This document shows positions 11,969-25,871 of a stretch of DNA of 64,000 nt, piece after piece. The translations under genes and the position numbers were made by a program. Source of the DNA: Euwallacea fornicatus (lineage: Eukaryota > Arthropoda > Insecta > Coleoptera > Curculionidae); contig NW_027096016.1 of assembly GCF_040115645.1 (NCBI RefSeq), positions 186,001 to 250,000 of the forward strand. Direction: 5' to 3'. A model generated the notes under the pieces. It did no database searches. It saw nothing but the letters and a program-made list of their open reading frames with translations, and was not told the origin of the DNA. Positions within the stretch are counted from its first letter, which is position 1. Each line of letters opens with the position of its first letter.

Positions 11969-13904
11969 TTTGGCAAATGTATACCAAATTTGTTAACCAA
12001 AGTGTCAAATTAATCAGCTCGACGAGATCTTTAAAATGACACAACACACCATGATTACATCTTGTTGAACTTCCAAGAAAAATAGTACTTTATGTGCTCA
12101 AACACACAACTTTTGTGACTTTTCAAACTTTGAAGCTCGATAGCTTCGGCAAATGAAGACCAAATTTGTTAAACAAAGTGTCAAAGTAATCACCTAAACG
12201 AGATTTTGAAGATGTCACAACACATCATGATTACATCTTGTTGAACTTCCAAGAAAAATAGTACTTTATGTGCTCAAACACACAACTTTTGTGACTTTTC
12301 AAACTTTGAAGCTCGATAGCTTCGGCAAATGAAGACCAAATTTGTTAACCAAAGTGTCAAATTAATCAGCTCAACGAGATTTTGAAGATGTCACAACACA
12401 TCATGATTACATCTTGTTGAACTTCCAAGAAAAATAGTACCTTATGTGCTCAAACACACAACTTTTGTGACTTTTCAAACTTTGAAGCTCGATAGCTTCG
12501 GCAAATGAAGTCCAAATTTGTTAACCAAAGTGTCAAATTAATCAGCTCAACGAGATTTTGAAGATGTCACAACACATCATGATTACCTCTTGTTGAACTT
12601 CCAAGAAAAATAGTACTTTATGTGCTCAAACACACAACTTTTGTGACTTTTCAAACTTTGAAGCTCGATAGCTTCGGCAAATGAAGACCAAATTGGTTAA
12701 ACAAAGTGTCAAATTAATTAGCTCGACGAGATTTTGAATATGTCACAACACATCATGATTGCATCTTGTTGAATTTCCAAGAAAAATAGTACTGTATGTG
12801 CTCAAACACACATATTTTGTGACTTTTCAAACTTTGAAGCTTGATAACTTCGGCAAATGTGGACCAAATTTCTTAAACAAAGTGTCAAATTAATCAGCTC
12901 AACGAGATTTTGAAGATGTCACAACACATCATGATTACATCTTGTTGAACTTCCAAGAAAAATAGTACCTTATGTGCTCAAACACACAACTTTTGTGACT
13001 TTTCAAACTTTGAAGCTCGATAGCTTCGGCAAATGAAGACCAAATTTGTTAAACAAAGTGTCAAATTAATTTGCTCGACGAGATTTTGAATATGTCACAA
13101 CACATCATGATTGCATCTTGTTGAATTTCCAAGAAAAATAGTACATTATGTGCTCAAACACACATATTTTGTGACTTTTCAAATTTTGAAGCTCGATAAC
13201 TTCGGCAAATGTGGACCAAATTTCTTAAACAAAGTGTCACATTAATCAGCTCGACGAGATCTTTAAAATGACGCAACACATCATCATTGCATCTTGTTGA
13301 ACTTCCAAGAAAAATAGTACATTATGTGCTCAAACACACAACTTTTGTGACTTTTCAAACTTTGAAGCTCGATAGCTTCGGCAAATGAAGACCAAATTTG
13401 ATAAACAAAGTGTCAAATTAATCAACTCGACGAGATTTTGAAGATGTCACAACACATCAGAATTGCATCTTGTTGAACTTCCAAGAAAAATAGTACTTTA
13501 TGTGCTCAAACACACATATTTTGTTACTTTTCAAACTTTGAGGCTCGATAACTTTGGCAAATGTATACCAAATTTGTTAACCAAAGTGTCAAATTAATCA
13601 GCTCGACGAGATCTTTAAAATGACACAACACACCATGATTACATCTTGTTGAACTTCCAAGAAAAATAGTACTTTATGTGCTCAAACACACAACTTTTGT
13701 GACTTTTCAAACTTTGAAGCTCGATAGCTTCGGCAAATGAAGACCAAATTTGTTAAACAAAGTGTCAAAGTAATCACCTAAACGAGATTTTGAAGATGTC
13801 ACAACACATCATGATTACATCTTGTTGAACTTCCAAGAAAAATAGTACTTTATGTGCTCAAACACACAACTTTTGTGACTTTTCAAACTTTGAAGCTCGA
13901 TAGC
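11969..13904 (+). repeat. Mosaic monomers C, D, I, F, G, A, B, C, D
   Basis: Eleven monomers without an evident exact HOR. The I type (12321, 12497) has GAAG(A/T)CC with TTAACC and CAGCTCAACGAG. F-like copies at 12673 and 13025 have TTAGCTCG or TTTGCTCG. The 12673 monomer has private CAAATTGG, TACTGTATG and AAGCTTGAT; the last is the only HindIII site (AAGCTT) I noticed. The 13201 monomer joins a G-type start (TTTCTTAAAC) to an A-type remainder. Confidence 0.78.
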
Positions 13905-14608
13905 TTCGGCAAAGGAAGACCAAATTTGTTAACCAAAGTGTCAAATTAATCAGCTCAACGAGATTTTGAAGATGTCACAACACATCATGATTACATCTTG
14001 TTGAACTTCCAAGAAAAATAGTACCTTATGTGCTCAAACACACAACTTTTGTGACTTTTCAAACTTTGAAGCTCGATAGCTTCGGCAAATGAAGACCAAA
14101 TTTGTTAACCAAAGTGTCAAATTAATCAGCTCAACGAGATTTTGAAGATGTCACAACACATCATGTTTACCTCTTGTTGAACTTCCAAGAAAAATAGTAC
14201 TTTATGTGCTCAAACACACAACTTTTGTGACTTTTCAAACTTTGAAGCTCGATAGCTTCGGCAAATGAAGACCAAATTTGTTAACCAAAGTGTCAAATTA
14301 ATCAGCTCAACGAGATTTTGAAGATGTCACAACACATCATGATTACATCTTGTTGAACTTCCAAGAAAAATAGTACCTTATGTGCTCAAACACACAACTT
14401 TTGTGACTTTTCAAACTTTGAAGCTCGATAGCTTCGGCAAATGAAGACCAAATTTGTTAACCAAAGTGTCAAATTAATCAGCTCAACGAGATTTTGAAGA
14501 TGTCACAACACATCATGATTACCTCTTGTTGAACTTCCAAGAAAAATAGTACTTTATGTGCTCAAACACACAACTTTTGTTACTTTTCAAACTTTGAGGC
14601 TCGATAGC
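13905..14608 (+). repeat. 352-bp dimer I-I', two copies
   Basis: Monomers at 13905, 14081, 14257 and 14433 alternate between TAGTACCTTATG with CATGATTACATC and TAGTACTTTATG with CATG(A/T)TTACCTC, giving a 352-bp dimeric repeat. A related pair lies at 12321-12672. Private changes include CAAAGGAAG near 13911 and CATGTTTACC near 14163. The last copy ends TTTGTTACTTTTC with GAGGCTCG, a B-type ending. Confidence 0.8.
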
Positions 14609-17424
14609 TTCGGCAAATGAAGACCAAATTTGTTAACCAAAGTGTCAAATTAATCAGCTCGACGAGATCTTTAAAATGACACAACACATCATCATTGCAT
14701 CTTGTTGAACTTCCAAGAAAAATAGTACATTATGTGCTCAAACACACAACTTTTGTGACTTTTCAAACTTTGAAGCTCGATAACTTCGGCAAATGAAGAC
14801 CACATTTGATAAACAAAGTGTCAAATTAATCAACTCGACGAGATTTTGAAGATGTCACAACACATCATGATTGCATCTTGTTGAATTTCCAAGAAAAATA
14901 GTACTTTATGTGCTCAAACACACATATTTTGTGACTTTTCAAACTTTGAAGCTCGATAACTTTGGCAAATGTATACCAAATTTGTTAACCAAAGTGTCAA
15001 ATTAATCAGCTCGACGAGATCTTTAAAATGACACAACACATCATCATTGCATCTTGTTGAACTTCCAAGAAAAATAGTACATTATGTGCTCAAACACACA
15101 ACTTTTGTGACTTTTCAAACTTTGAAGCTCGATAGCTTCGGCAAATGAAGACCACATTTGATAAACAAAGTGTCAAATTAATCAACTCGACGAGATTTTG
15201 AAGATGTCACAACACATCATGATTGCATCTTGTTGAATTTCCAAGAAAAATAGTACTTTATGTGCTCAAACACACATATTTTGTGACTTTTCAAACTTTG
15301 AAGCTCGATAACTTCGGCAAATGTGGACCAAATTTCTTAAACAAAGTGTCAAATTAATCAGCTCAACGAGATTTTGAAGATGTCACAACACATCATGATT
15401 ACATCTTGTTGAACTTCCAAGAAAAATAGTACTTTATGTGCTCAAACACACATATTTTGTGACTTTTCAAACTTTGAAGCTCGATAACATTGGCAAATGT
15501 GGACCAAATTTCTTAAACAAAGTGTCAAATTAATCAGCTCAACGAGATTTTGAAGATGTCACAACACATCATGATTACATCTTGTTGAACTTCCAAGAAA
15601 AATAGTACTTTATGTGCTCAAACACACATATTTTGTGACTTTTCAAACTTTGAAGCTCGATAACATTGGCAAATGTGGACCAAATTTGTTAACCAAAGTG
15701 TCAAATTAATCAGCTCGACGAGATCTTTAAAATGACACAACACACCATGATTACATCTTGTTGAACTTCCAAGAAAAATAGTACTTTATGTGCTCCAACA
15801 AACAACTTTTGTGACTTTTCAAACTTTGAAGCTCGATAGCTTCGGCAAATGAAGACCAAATTTGTTAAACAAAGTGTCAAAGTAATCAACTCGACGAGAT
15901 TTTGAAGATGTCACAACACATCATCATTGCATCTTGTTGAACTTCCAAGAAAAATAGTACATTATGTGCTCAAACACACAACTTTTGTGACTTTTCAAAC
16001 TTTGAAGCTCGATAGCTTCGGCAAATGAAGACCACATTTGATAAACAAAGTGTCAAATTAATCAACTCGACGAGATTTTGAAGATGTCACAACACATCAT
16101 GATTGCATCTTGTTGAATTTCCAAGAAAAATAGTACTTTATGTGCTCAAACACACATATTTTGTGACTTTTCAAACTTTGAAGCTCGATAACTTCGGCAA
16201 ATGTGGACCAAATTTCTTAAACAAAGTGTCACATTAATCAGCTCGACGAGATCTTTAAAATGACACAACACATCATCATTGCATCTTGTTGAACTTCCAA
16301 GAAAAATAGTACATTATGTGCTCAAACACACAACTTTTGTGACTTTTCAAACTTTGAAGCTCGATAGCTTTGGCAAATGTGGACCAAATTTGTTAACCAA
16401 AGTGTCACATTAATCAGCTCGACGAGATCTTTAAAATGACGCAACACATCATCATTGCATCTTGTTGAACTTCCAAGAAAAATAGTACATTATGTGCTCA
16501 AACACACAACTTTTGTGACTTTTCAAACTTTGAAGCTCGATAGCTTCGGCAAATGAAGACCAAATTTGATAAACAAAGTGTCAAATTAATCAACTCGACG
16601 AGATTTTGAAGATGTCACAACACATCATCATTGCATCTTGTTGAACTTCCAAGAAAAATAGTACATTATGTGCTCAAACACACAACTTTTGTGACTTTTC
16701 AAACTTTGAAGCTCGATAGCTTCGGCAAATGAAGACCACATTTGATAAACAAAGTGTCAAATTAATCAGCTCAACGAGATTTTGAAGATGTCACAACACA
16801 TCATGATTACCTCTTGTTGAACTTCCAAGAAAAATAGTACTTTATGTGCTCAAACACACAACTTTTGTTACTTTTCAAACTTTGAGGCTCGATAACTTTG
16901 GCAAATGTATACCAAATTTGTTAACCAAAGTGTCACATTAATCAGCTCGACGAGATCTTTAAAATGACACAACACATCATCATTGCATCTTGTTGAACTT
17001 CCAAGAAAAATAGTACATTATGTGCTCAAACACACAACTTTTGTGACTTTTCAAACTTTGAAGCTCGATAGCTTTGGCAAATGTGGACCAAATTTGTTAA
17101 CCAAAGTGTCACATTAATCAGCTCGACGAGATCTTTAAAATGACGCAACACATCATCATTGCATCTTGTTGAACTTCCAAGAAAAATAGTACATTATGTG
17201 CTCAAACACACAACTTTTGTGACTTTTCAAACTTTGAAGCTCGATAGCTTCGGCAAATGAAGACCAAATTTGATAAACAAAGTGTCAAATTAATCAACTC
17301 GACGAGATTTTGAAGATGTCACAACACATCAGAATTGCATCTTGTTGAACTTCCAAGAAAAATAGTACTTTATGTGCTCAAACACACATATTTTGTTACT
17401 TTTCAAACTTTGAGGCTCGATAAC
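14609..17424 (+). repeat. Mosaic block of 16 monomers
   Basis: Monomers from 14609 to 17249 mix A, B, C, D' and E-like types with TTTCTTAAAC monomers. GAAGACCACATTTG, a C in place of the usual A, marks four copies (14785, 15137, 16017, 16721) and indicates local spread of one variant. The 15665 monomer has private GTGCTCCAACAAACAAC. No long exact HOR period is evident by eye. Confidence 0.75.
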
Positions 17425-17776
17425 TTTGGCAAATGTATACCAAATTTGTTAACCAAAGTGTCAAATTAATCAGCTCGACGAGATTTTGAATATGTCACAA
17501 CACATCATGATTGCATCTTGTTGAATTTCCAAGAAAAATAGTACTTTATGTGCTCAAACACACAACTTTTGTGACTTTTCCAATTTTGAAGCTCGATAGC
17601 TTCGGCAAATGAAGACCAAATTTGTTAAACAAAGTGTCAAAGTAATCACCTAAACGAGATTTTGAAGATGTCACAACACATCATGATTACATCTTGTTGA
17701 ACTTCCAAGAAAAAGAGTACTTTATGTGCTCAAACACACAACTTTTGTGACTTTTCCAATTTTGAAGCTCGATAAC
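17425..17776 (+). repeat. Junction between left and right monomer families
   Basis: The 17425 monomer begins as C type (GTATACCAAA) but switches to GATTTTGAATATG and ends with GACTTTTCCAATTTTG, the first use of the CCAATTTTG ending that dominates rightward. The 17601 monomer is D type with the same ending and a private AAAAAGAGTAC. Left of here I saw no CCAATTTTG ending, no ACAAGGTTATG and no TGTGGCAAATG. Confidence 0.8.
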
Positions 17777-20700
17777 TTTGGCAAATGTGGACCAAATTTG
17801 TTAAACAAAGTGTCAAATTAATCAGCTCGACAAGGTTATGAAGATGTCACAACACATCATGATTGCATCTTGTTGAATTTCCAAGAAAAATAGTACTTTA
17901 TGTGCTCAAACACACAACTTTTGTGACTTTTCCAATTTTGAAGCTCGATAACTTTGGCAGATGTGGACCAAATTTGTTAAACAAAGTGTCAAATTAATCA
18001 GCTCAACGAGATTTTGAATATGTCACAACACATCATGATTGCATCTTGTTGAATTTCCAAGAAAAATAGTACTTTATGTGCTCAAACACACAACTTTTGT
18101 GACTTTTCCAATTTTGAAGCTCGATAACTGTGGCAAATGTGGACCAAATTTGTTAAATAAAGTGTCAAATTAATCAGCTCCACGAGATTTTGAATATGTC
18201 ACAACACATCATGATTGCATCTTGTTGAATTTCCAAGAAAAATAGTACTTTATGTGCTCAAACACACAACTTTTGTGACTTTTCCAATTTTGAAGCTCGA
18301 TAACTTTGGCAAATGTGGACCAAATTTGTTAACCAAAGTGTCAAATTAATCAGCTCGACGAGATCTTTAAAATGACACAACAATTCATGATTGCATCTTG
18401 TTGAATTTCCAAGAAAAATAGTACTTTATGTGCGCAAACACACAACTTTTGTGACTTTTCCAATTTTGAAGCTCGATAACTTTGGCAAATGTGGACCAAA
18501 TTTATTAACCAAAGTGTCAAATTAATCAGCTCGACGAGATATTTAAAATGATACAACAATTCATGATTGCATCTTGTTGAATTTCCAAGAAAAATAGTAC
18601 TTTATGTGCTCAAACACACAACTTTTGTGACTTTTCCAATTTTGAAGCTCGATAACTTTGGCAAATGTGGACCAAATTTGTTAACCAAAGTGTCAAATTA
18701 ATCAGCTCGACGAGATCTTTAAAATGACACAACAATTCATGATTGCACCTTGTTGAATTTCCAAGAAAAATAGTACTTTATGTGCTCAAACACACAACTT
18801 TTGTGACTTTTCCAATTTTGAAGCTCGATAACTTTGGCAAATGTGGACCAAATTTGTTAACCAAAGTGTCAAATTAATCAGCTCGACGAGATCTTTAAAA
18901 TGACACAACAATTCATGATTGCATCTTGTTGAATTTCTAAGAAAAATAGTACTTTATGTGCTCAAACACACAACTTTTGTGACTTTTCAAATTTTGTAGC
19001 TCGATAACTTCGGCAAATGTGGACCAAATTTCTTAAACAAAGTGTCAAATTAATTAGCTCGACGAGATTTTGAATATGTCACAACACATCATCATTGCAT
19101 CTTGTTGAATTTCCAAGAAAAATAGTACTTTATGTGCTCAAACACACAACTTTTGTGACTTTTCCAATTTTGAAGCTCGATAACTTTGGCAAATGTGGAC
19201 CAAATTTGTTAACCAAAGTGTCAAATTAATCAGCTCGACGAGATCTTTAAAATGACATAACAATTCATGATTGCATCTTGTTGAATTTCCAAGAAAAATA
19301 GTACTTTATGTGCTCAAACACACAACTTTTGTGACTTTTCCAATTTTGAAGGTCTATAACTTTGGCAAATGTGGACCAAAATTGTTAAACAAAGTGTCAA
19401 ATTAATCAGCTCAACGAGATTTTGAATATGTCACAACACATCATCATTGCATCTTGTTGAATTTCCAAGAAAAATAGTACTTTATGTGCTCAAACACACA
19501 ACTTTTGTGACTTTTAAACTTTGAAGCTCGATAGCTTCGGCAAATGAAGACCAAATTTGTTAAACAAAGTGTCAAATTAATCAGCTCGACGAGATTTTGA
19601 ATATGTCACAACACATCATGATTGCATCTTGTTGAACTTCCAAGAAAAATAGTACTTTATGTGCTCAAACACACAACTTTTGTGACTTTTCAAACTTTGA
19701 AGCTCGATAACTTTGGCAAATGTGGACCAAATTTGTTAAACAAAGTGTCAAATTAATCAGCTCGACAAGGTTATGAAGATGCCACAACACACCATGATTA
19801 CATCTTGTTGAACTTCCAAGAAAAATAGTACTTTATGTGCTCAAACACACATATTTTGTGACTTTTCAAACTCTGAAGCTCGATAACTTTGGCAAATGTG
19901 GACCAAATTTGTTACACAAAGTGTCAAAGTAATCACCTCAACGAGATTTTGAAGATGTCACAACACATCATGATTACCTCTTGTTGAACTTCCACGAAAA
20001 ATAGTACTTTATGTGCTCAAACACACAACTTTTGTGACTTTTCAAACTTTGAAGCTCGATAACTTCGGCAAATGAAGACCAAATTTGTTAAACAAAGTGT
20101 CAAATTAATCAGCTCGACGAGATTTTGAATATGTCACAACACATCATGATTGCATCTTGTTGAATTTCCAAGAAAAATAGTACTTTATGTGCTCAAACAC
20201 ACAACTTTTGTGACTTTTCCAATTTTGAAGCTCGATAACTTTGGCAAATGTGGACCAAATTTGTTAACCAAAGTGTCAAATTAATCAGCTCGACGAGATC
20301 TTTAAAATGACACAACAATTCATGATTGCATCTTGTTGAATTTCCAAGAAAAATAGTACTTTAAGTGCTCAAACACACAACTTTTGTGACTTTTCCAATT
20401 TTGAAGCTCGATAACTTTGGCAGATGTGGACCAAATTTGTTAAACAAAGTGTCAAATTAATCAGCTCGACAAGGTTATGAAGATGTCACAACACACCATG
20501 ATTACATCTTGTTGAACTTCCAAGAAAAATAGTACTTTATGTGCTCAAACACACAACTTTTGTGACTTTTCCAATTTTGAAGCTCGATAGCTTCGGCAAA
20601 TGAAGACCAAATTTGTTAAACAAAGTGTCAAATTAATCAGCTCGACGAGATTTTGAATATGTCACAACACATCATCATTGCATCTTGTTGAACTTCCAAG

Positions 20701-20943
20701 AAAAATAGTACATTATGTGCTCAAACACACAACTTTTGTGACTTTTCCAATTTTGAAGCTCGATAACTGTGGCAAATGTGGACCAAATTTGTTAAATAAA
20801 GTGTCAAATTAATCAGCTCCACGAGATTTTGAATATGTCACAACACATCATGATTGCATCTTGTTGAATTTCCAAGAAAAATAGTACTTTATGTGCTCAA
20901 ACACACAACTTTTGTGACTTTTCCAATTTTGAAGCTCGATAAC
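17777..20943 (+). repeat. Transition block of 18 monomers
   Basis: First appearance of ACAAGGTTATG (17777 monomer), TGTGGCAAATG with TTAAATAAAG and CTCCACGAG (18129), and GATCTTTAAAATGACACAACAATTC (18305). The 18305 monomer has TGTGCGCAAAC in place of TGTGCTCAAAC. The 19185 monomer carries GACATAACAATTC and GAAGGTCTATAAC. The block contains the only 1-base deletion monomer. It looks like source material for the 14-mer that follows. Confidence 0.78.
19361..19535 (+). repeat. 175-bp monomer with 1-base deletion
   Basis: The only net-shortened monomer found. It reads GACTTTTAAACTTTG where others read GACTTTTCAAACTTTG, so a C is missing between 19515 and 19516. It shifts the monomer phase of everything to the right by one base. 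It also has a private CCAAAATTGTTAAAC start. Confidence 0.9.
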
Positions 20944-23407
20944 TTTGGCAAATGTGGACCAAATTTGTTAACCAAAGTGTCAAATTAATCAGCTCGACGA
21001 GATCTTTAAAATGTCACAACAATTCATGATTGCATCTTGTTGAATTTCCAAGAAAAATAGTACTTTATGTGCGCAAACACACAACTTTTGTGACTTTTCC
21101 AATTTTGAAGCTCGATAACTTTGGCAAATGTGGACCAAATTTGTTAACCAAAGTGTCAAATTAATCAGCTCGACGAGATATTTAAAATGACACAACAATT
21201 CATGATTGCATCTTGTTGAATTTCCAAGAAAAATAGTACTTTATGTGCTCAAACACACAACTTTTGTGACTTTTCCAATTTTGAAGCTCGATAACTGTGG
21301 CAAATGTGGACCAAATTTGTTAAATAAAGTGTCAAATTAATCAGCTCCACGAGATTTTGAATATGTCACAACACATCATCATTGCATCTTGTTGAATTTC
21401 CAAGAAAAATAGTACTTTATGTGCTCAAACACACAACTTTTGTGACTTTTCCAATTTTGAAGCTCGATAACTTTGGCAAATGTGGACCAAATTTGTTAAA
21501 CAAAGTGTCAAATTAATCAGCTCGACAAGGTTATGAAGATGTCACAACACACCATGATTGCATCTTGTTGAATTTCCAAGAAAAATAGTACTTTATGTGC
21601 TCAAACACAAAACTTTTGTGACTTTTCCAATTTTGAAGCTCGATAACTTTGGCAAATGTGGACCAAATTTGTTAACCAAAGTGTCAAATTAATCAGCTCG
21701 ACGAGATCTTTAAAATGACACAACAATTCATGATTGCATCTTGTTGAATTTCCAAGAAAAATAGTACTTTATGTGCTCAAACACACAACTTTTGTGACTT
21801 TTCCAATTTTGAAGCTCGATAACTTTGGCAAATGTGGACCAAATTTGTTAACCAAAGTGTCAGATTAATCAGCTCGACGAGATATTTAAAATGACACAAC
21901 AATTCATGATTGCATCTTGTTGAATTTCCAAGAAAAATAGTACTTTATGTGCTCAAATACACAACTTTCGTGACTTTTCCAATTTTGAAGCTCGATAACT
22001 TTGGCAAATGTGGACCAAATTTGTTAACCAAAGTGTCAAATTAATCAGCTCGACGAGATCTTTAAAATGACACAACAATTCATGATTGCATCTTGTTGAA
22101 TTTCCAAGAAAAATAGTACTTTATGTGCTCAAACACACATATTTTGTGACTTTTCAAACTCTGAAGCTCGATAACTTTGGCAAATGTGGACCAAATTTGT
22201 TACACAAAGTGTCAAAGTAATCACCTCAACGAGATTTTGAAGATGTCACAACACATCATGATTACCTCTTGTTGAACTTCCAAGAAAAATAGTACTTTAT
22301 GTGCTCAAACACACATATTTTGTTACTTTTCAAACATTGAAGCTCGATAACTTCGGCAAATGAGGACCAAATTTGTTAAACAGTGTGTCAAATTAATCAC
22401 CTCAACGAGATTTTGAAGATGTCACAACACATCATGATTACCTCTTGTTGAACTTCCAAGAAAAATAGTATTTTATGTGCTCAAACACACAACTTTTGTG
22501 ACTTTTCAAACTTTGAAGCTCGATAACTTCGGCAAATGAAGACCAAATTTGTTAAACAAAGTGTCAAATTAATCAGCTCGACGAGATTTTGAATATGTCA
22601 CAACACATCATGATTGCATCTTGTTGAATTTCCAAGAAAAATAGTACTTTATGTGCTCAAACACACAACTTTTGTGACTTTTCCAATTTTGAAGCTCGAT
22701 AACTTTGGCAAATGTGGACCAAATTTGTTAACCAGAGTGTCAAATTAATCAGCTCGACGAGATCTTTAAAATGACACAACAATTCATGATTGCATCTTGT
22801 TGAATTTCTAAGAAAAATAGTACTTTATGTGCTCAAACACACAACTTTTGTGACTTTTCCAATTTTGAAGCTCGATAACTTTGGCAAATGTGGACCAAAT
22901 TTGTTAACCAAAGTGTCAAATTAATCAGCTCGACGAGATATTTAAAATGACACAACAATTCATGATTGCATCTTGTTGAATTTCCAAGAAAAATAGTACT
23001 TTATGTGCTCAAACACACAACTTTTGTGACTTTTCCAATTTTGAAGCTCGATAACTGTGGCAAATGTGGACCAAATTTGTTAAATAAAGTGTCAAATTAA
23101 TCAGCTCCACGAGATTTTGAATATGTCACAACACATCATGATTGCATCTTGTTGAATTTCCAAGAAAAATAGTACTTTATGTGCTCAAACACACAACTTT
23201 TGTGACTTTTCCAATTTTGAAGCTCGATAACTTTGGCAAATGTGGACCAAATTTGTTAAACAAAGTGTCAAATTAATCAGCTCGACAAGGTTATGAAGAT
23301 GTCACAACACACCATGATTGCATCTTGTTGAATTTCCAAGAAAAATAGTACTTTATGTGCTCAAACACAAAACTTTTGTGACTTTTCCACTTTTGAAGCT
23401 CGATAAC
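20944..23407 (+). repeat. 14-mer HOR (2464 bp), copy 1
   Basis: Fourteen monomers starting at 20944+176k. Markers in order: ATCTTTAAAATGTC with TGTGCGC; ATATTTAAAATG; TGTGGCAAATG; ACAAGGTTATG with ACACAAAAC; ATCTTTAAA; GTCAGATTAATC with CAAATACAC; ATCTTTAAA with CAAACTCTG; TTGTTACACAAAG; AAACAGTGTGTC; GAATATG; AACCAGAGTGTC with TTTCTAAG; ATATTTAAA; TGTGGCAAATG; ACAAGGTTATG with ACACAAAAC. Private here: ACAACTTTCGTG near 21961 and TTCCACTTTTG near 23387. Confidence 0.92.
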
Positions 23408-25871
23408 TTTGGCAAATGTGGACCAAATTTGTTAACCAAAGTGTCAAATTAATCAGCTCGACGAGATCTTTAAAATGTCACAACAATTCATGATTGCATC
23501 TTGTTGAATTTCCAAGAAAAATAGTACTTTATGTGCGCAAACACACAACTTTTGTGACTTTTCCAATTTTGAAGCTCGATAACTTTGGCAAATGTGGACC
23601 AAATTTGTTAACCAAAGTGTCAAATTAATCAGCTCGACGAGATATTTAAAATGACACAACAATTCATGATTGCATCTTGTTGAATTTCCAAGAAAAATAG
23701 TACTTTATGTGCTCAAACACACAACTTTTGTGACTTTTCCAATTTTGAAGCTCGATAACTGTGGCAAATGTGGACCAAATTTGTTAAATAAAGTGTCAAA
23801 TTAATCAGCTCCACGAGATTTTGAATATGTCACAACACATCATCATTGCATCTTGTTGAATTTCCAAGAAAAATAGTACTTTATGTGCTCAAACACACAA
23901 CTTTTGTGACTTTTCCAATTTTGAAGCTCGATAACTTTGGCAAATGTGGACCAAATTTGTTAAACAAAGTGTCAAATTAATCAGCTCGACAAGGTTATGA
24001 AGATGTCACAACACACCATGATTGCATCTTGTTGAATTTCCAAGAAAAATAGTACTTTATGTGCTCAAACACAAAACTTTTGTGACTTTTCCAATTTTGA
24101 AGCTCGATAACTTTGGCAAATGTGGACCAAATTTGTTAACCAAAGTGTCAAATTAATCAGCTCGACGAGATCTTTAAAATGACACAACAATTCATGATTG
24201 CATCTTGTTGAATTTCCAAGAAAAATAGTACTTTATGTGCTCAAACACACAACTTTTGTGACTTTTCCAATTTTGAAGCTCGATAACTTTGGCAAATGTG
24301 GACCAAATTTGTTAACCAAAGTGTCAGATTAATCAGCTCGACGAGATATTTAAAATGACACAACAATTCATGATTGCATCTTGTTGAATTTCCAAGAAAA
24401 ATAGTACTTTATGTGCTCAAATACACAACTTTTGTGACTTTTCCAATTTTGAAGCTCGATAACTTTGGCAAATGTGGACCAAATTTGTTAACCAAAGTGT
24501 CAAATTAATCAGCTCGACGAGATCTTTAAAATGACACAACAATTCATGATTGCATCTTGTTGAATTTCCAAGAAAAATAGTACTTTATGTGCTCAAACAC
24601 ACATATTTTGTGACTTTTCAAACTCTGAAGCTCGATAACTTTGGCAAATGTGGACCAAATTTGTTACACAAAGTGTCAAAGTAATCACCTCAACGAGATT
24701 TTGAAGATGTCACAACACATCATGATTACCTCTTGTTGAACTTCCAAGAAAAATAGTACTTTATGTGCTCAAACACACATATTTTGTTACTTTTCAAACA
24801 TTGAAGCTCGATAACTTCGGCAAATGAGGACCAAATTTGTTAAACAGTGTGTCAAATTAATCACCTCAACGAGATTTTGAAGATGTCACAACACATCATG
24901 ATTACCTCTTGTTGAACTTCCAAGAAAAATAGTATTTTATGTGCTCAAACACACAACTTTTGTGACTTTTCAAACTTTGAAGCTCGATAACTTCGGCAAA
25001 TGAAGACCAAATTTGTTAAACAAAGTGTCAAATTAATCAGCTCGACGAGATTTTGAATATGTCACAACACATCATGATTGCATCTTGTTGAATTTCCAAG
25101 AAAAATAGTACTTTATGTGCTCAAACACACAACTTTTGTGACTTTTCCAATTTTGAAGCTCGATAACTTTGGCAAATGTGGACCAAATTTGTTAACCAGA
25201 GTGTCAAATTAATCAGCTCGACGAGATCTTTAAAATGACACAACAATTCATGATTGCATCTTGTTGAATTTCTAAGAAAAATAGTACTTTATGTGCTCAA
25301 ACACACAACTTTTGTGACTTTTCCAATTTTGAAGCTCGATAACTTTGGCAAATGTGGACCAAATTTGTTAACCAAAGTGTCAAATTAATCAGCTCGACGA
25401 GATATTTAAAATGACACAACAATTCATGATTGCATCTTGTTGAATTTCCAAGAAAAATAGTACTTTATGTGCTCAAACACACAACTTTTGTGACTTTTCC
25501 AATTTTGAAGCTCGATAACTGTGGCAAATGTGGACCAAATTTGTTAAATAAAGTGTCAAATTAATCAGCTCCACGAGATTTTGAATATGTCACAACACAT
25601 CATGATTGCATCTTGTTGAATTTCCAAGAAAAATAGTACTTTATGTGCTCAAACACACAACTTTTGTGACTTTTCCAATTTTGAAGCTCGATAACTTTGG
25701 CAAATGTGGACCAAATTTGTTAAACAAAGTGTCAAATTAATCAGCTCGACAAGGTTATGAAGATGTCACAACACACCATGATTGCATCTTGTTGAATTTC
25801 CAAGAAAAATAGTACTTTATGTGCTCAAACACAAAACTTTTGTGACTTTTCCAATTTTGAAGCTCGATAAC
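23408..25871 (+). repeat. 14-mer HOR (2464 bp), copy 2
   Basis: The same 14 markers recur in order at an offset of 2464 bp, including TGTGCGC, GTCAGATTAATC (24288 monomer), AAACAGTGTGTC (24816) and AACCAGAGTGTC (25168). The private changes of copy 1 are absent, so copy 2 carries the consensus state at those sites. Its last ten monomers (24112-25871) are the core that is amplified to the right. Confidence 0.92.

Noticed and set aside
12837..12842. Single HindIII site as a functional boundary
   Set aside because: AAGCTT here results from a single C-to-T change in AAGCTCG within an otherwise ordinary monomer.
18350..18559. Reverse-strand 69-codon open frame, with near copies at 20989-21198 and 23453-23662
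   Set aside because: It lies wholly in satellite DNA, runs across a monomer boundary, starts with TTG and exists only because TGTGCTC changed to TGTGCGC in those monomers. The rest of the array has a TGA at that codon. No promoter or gene context is visible.
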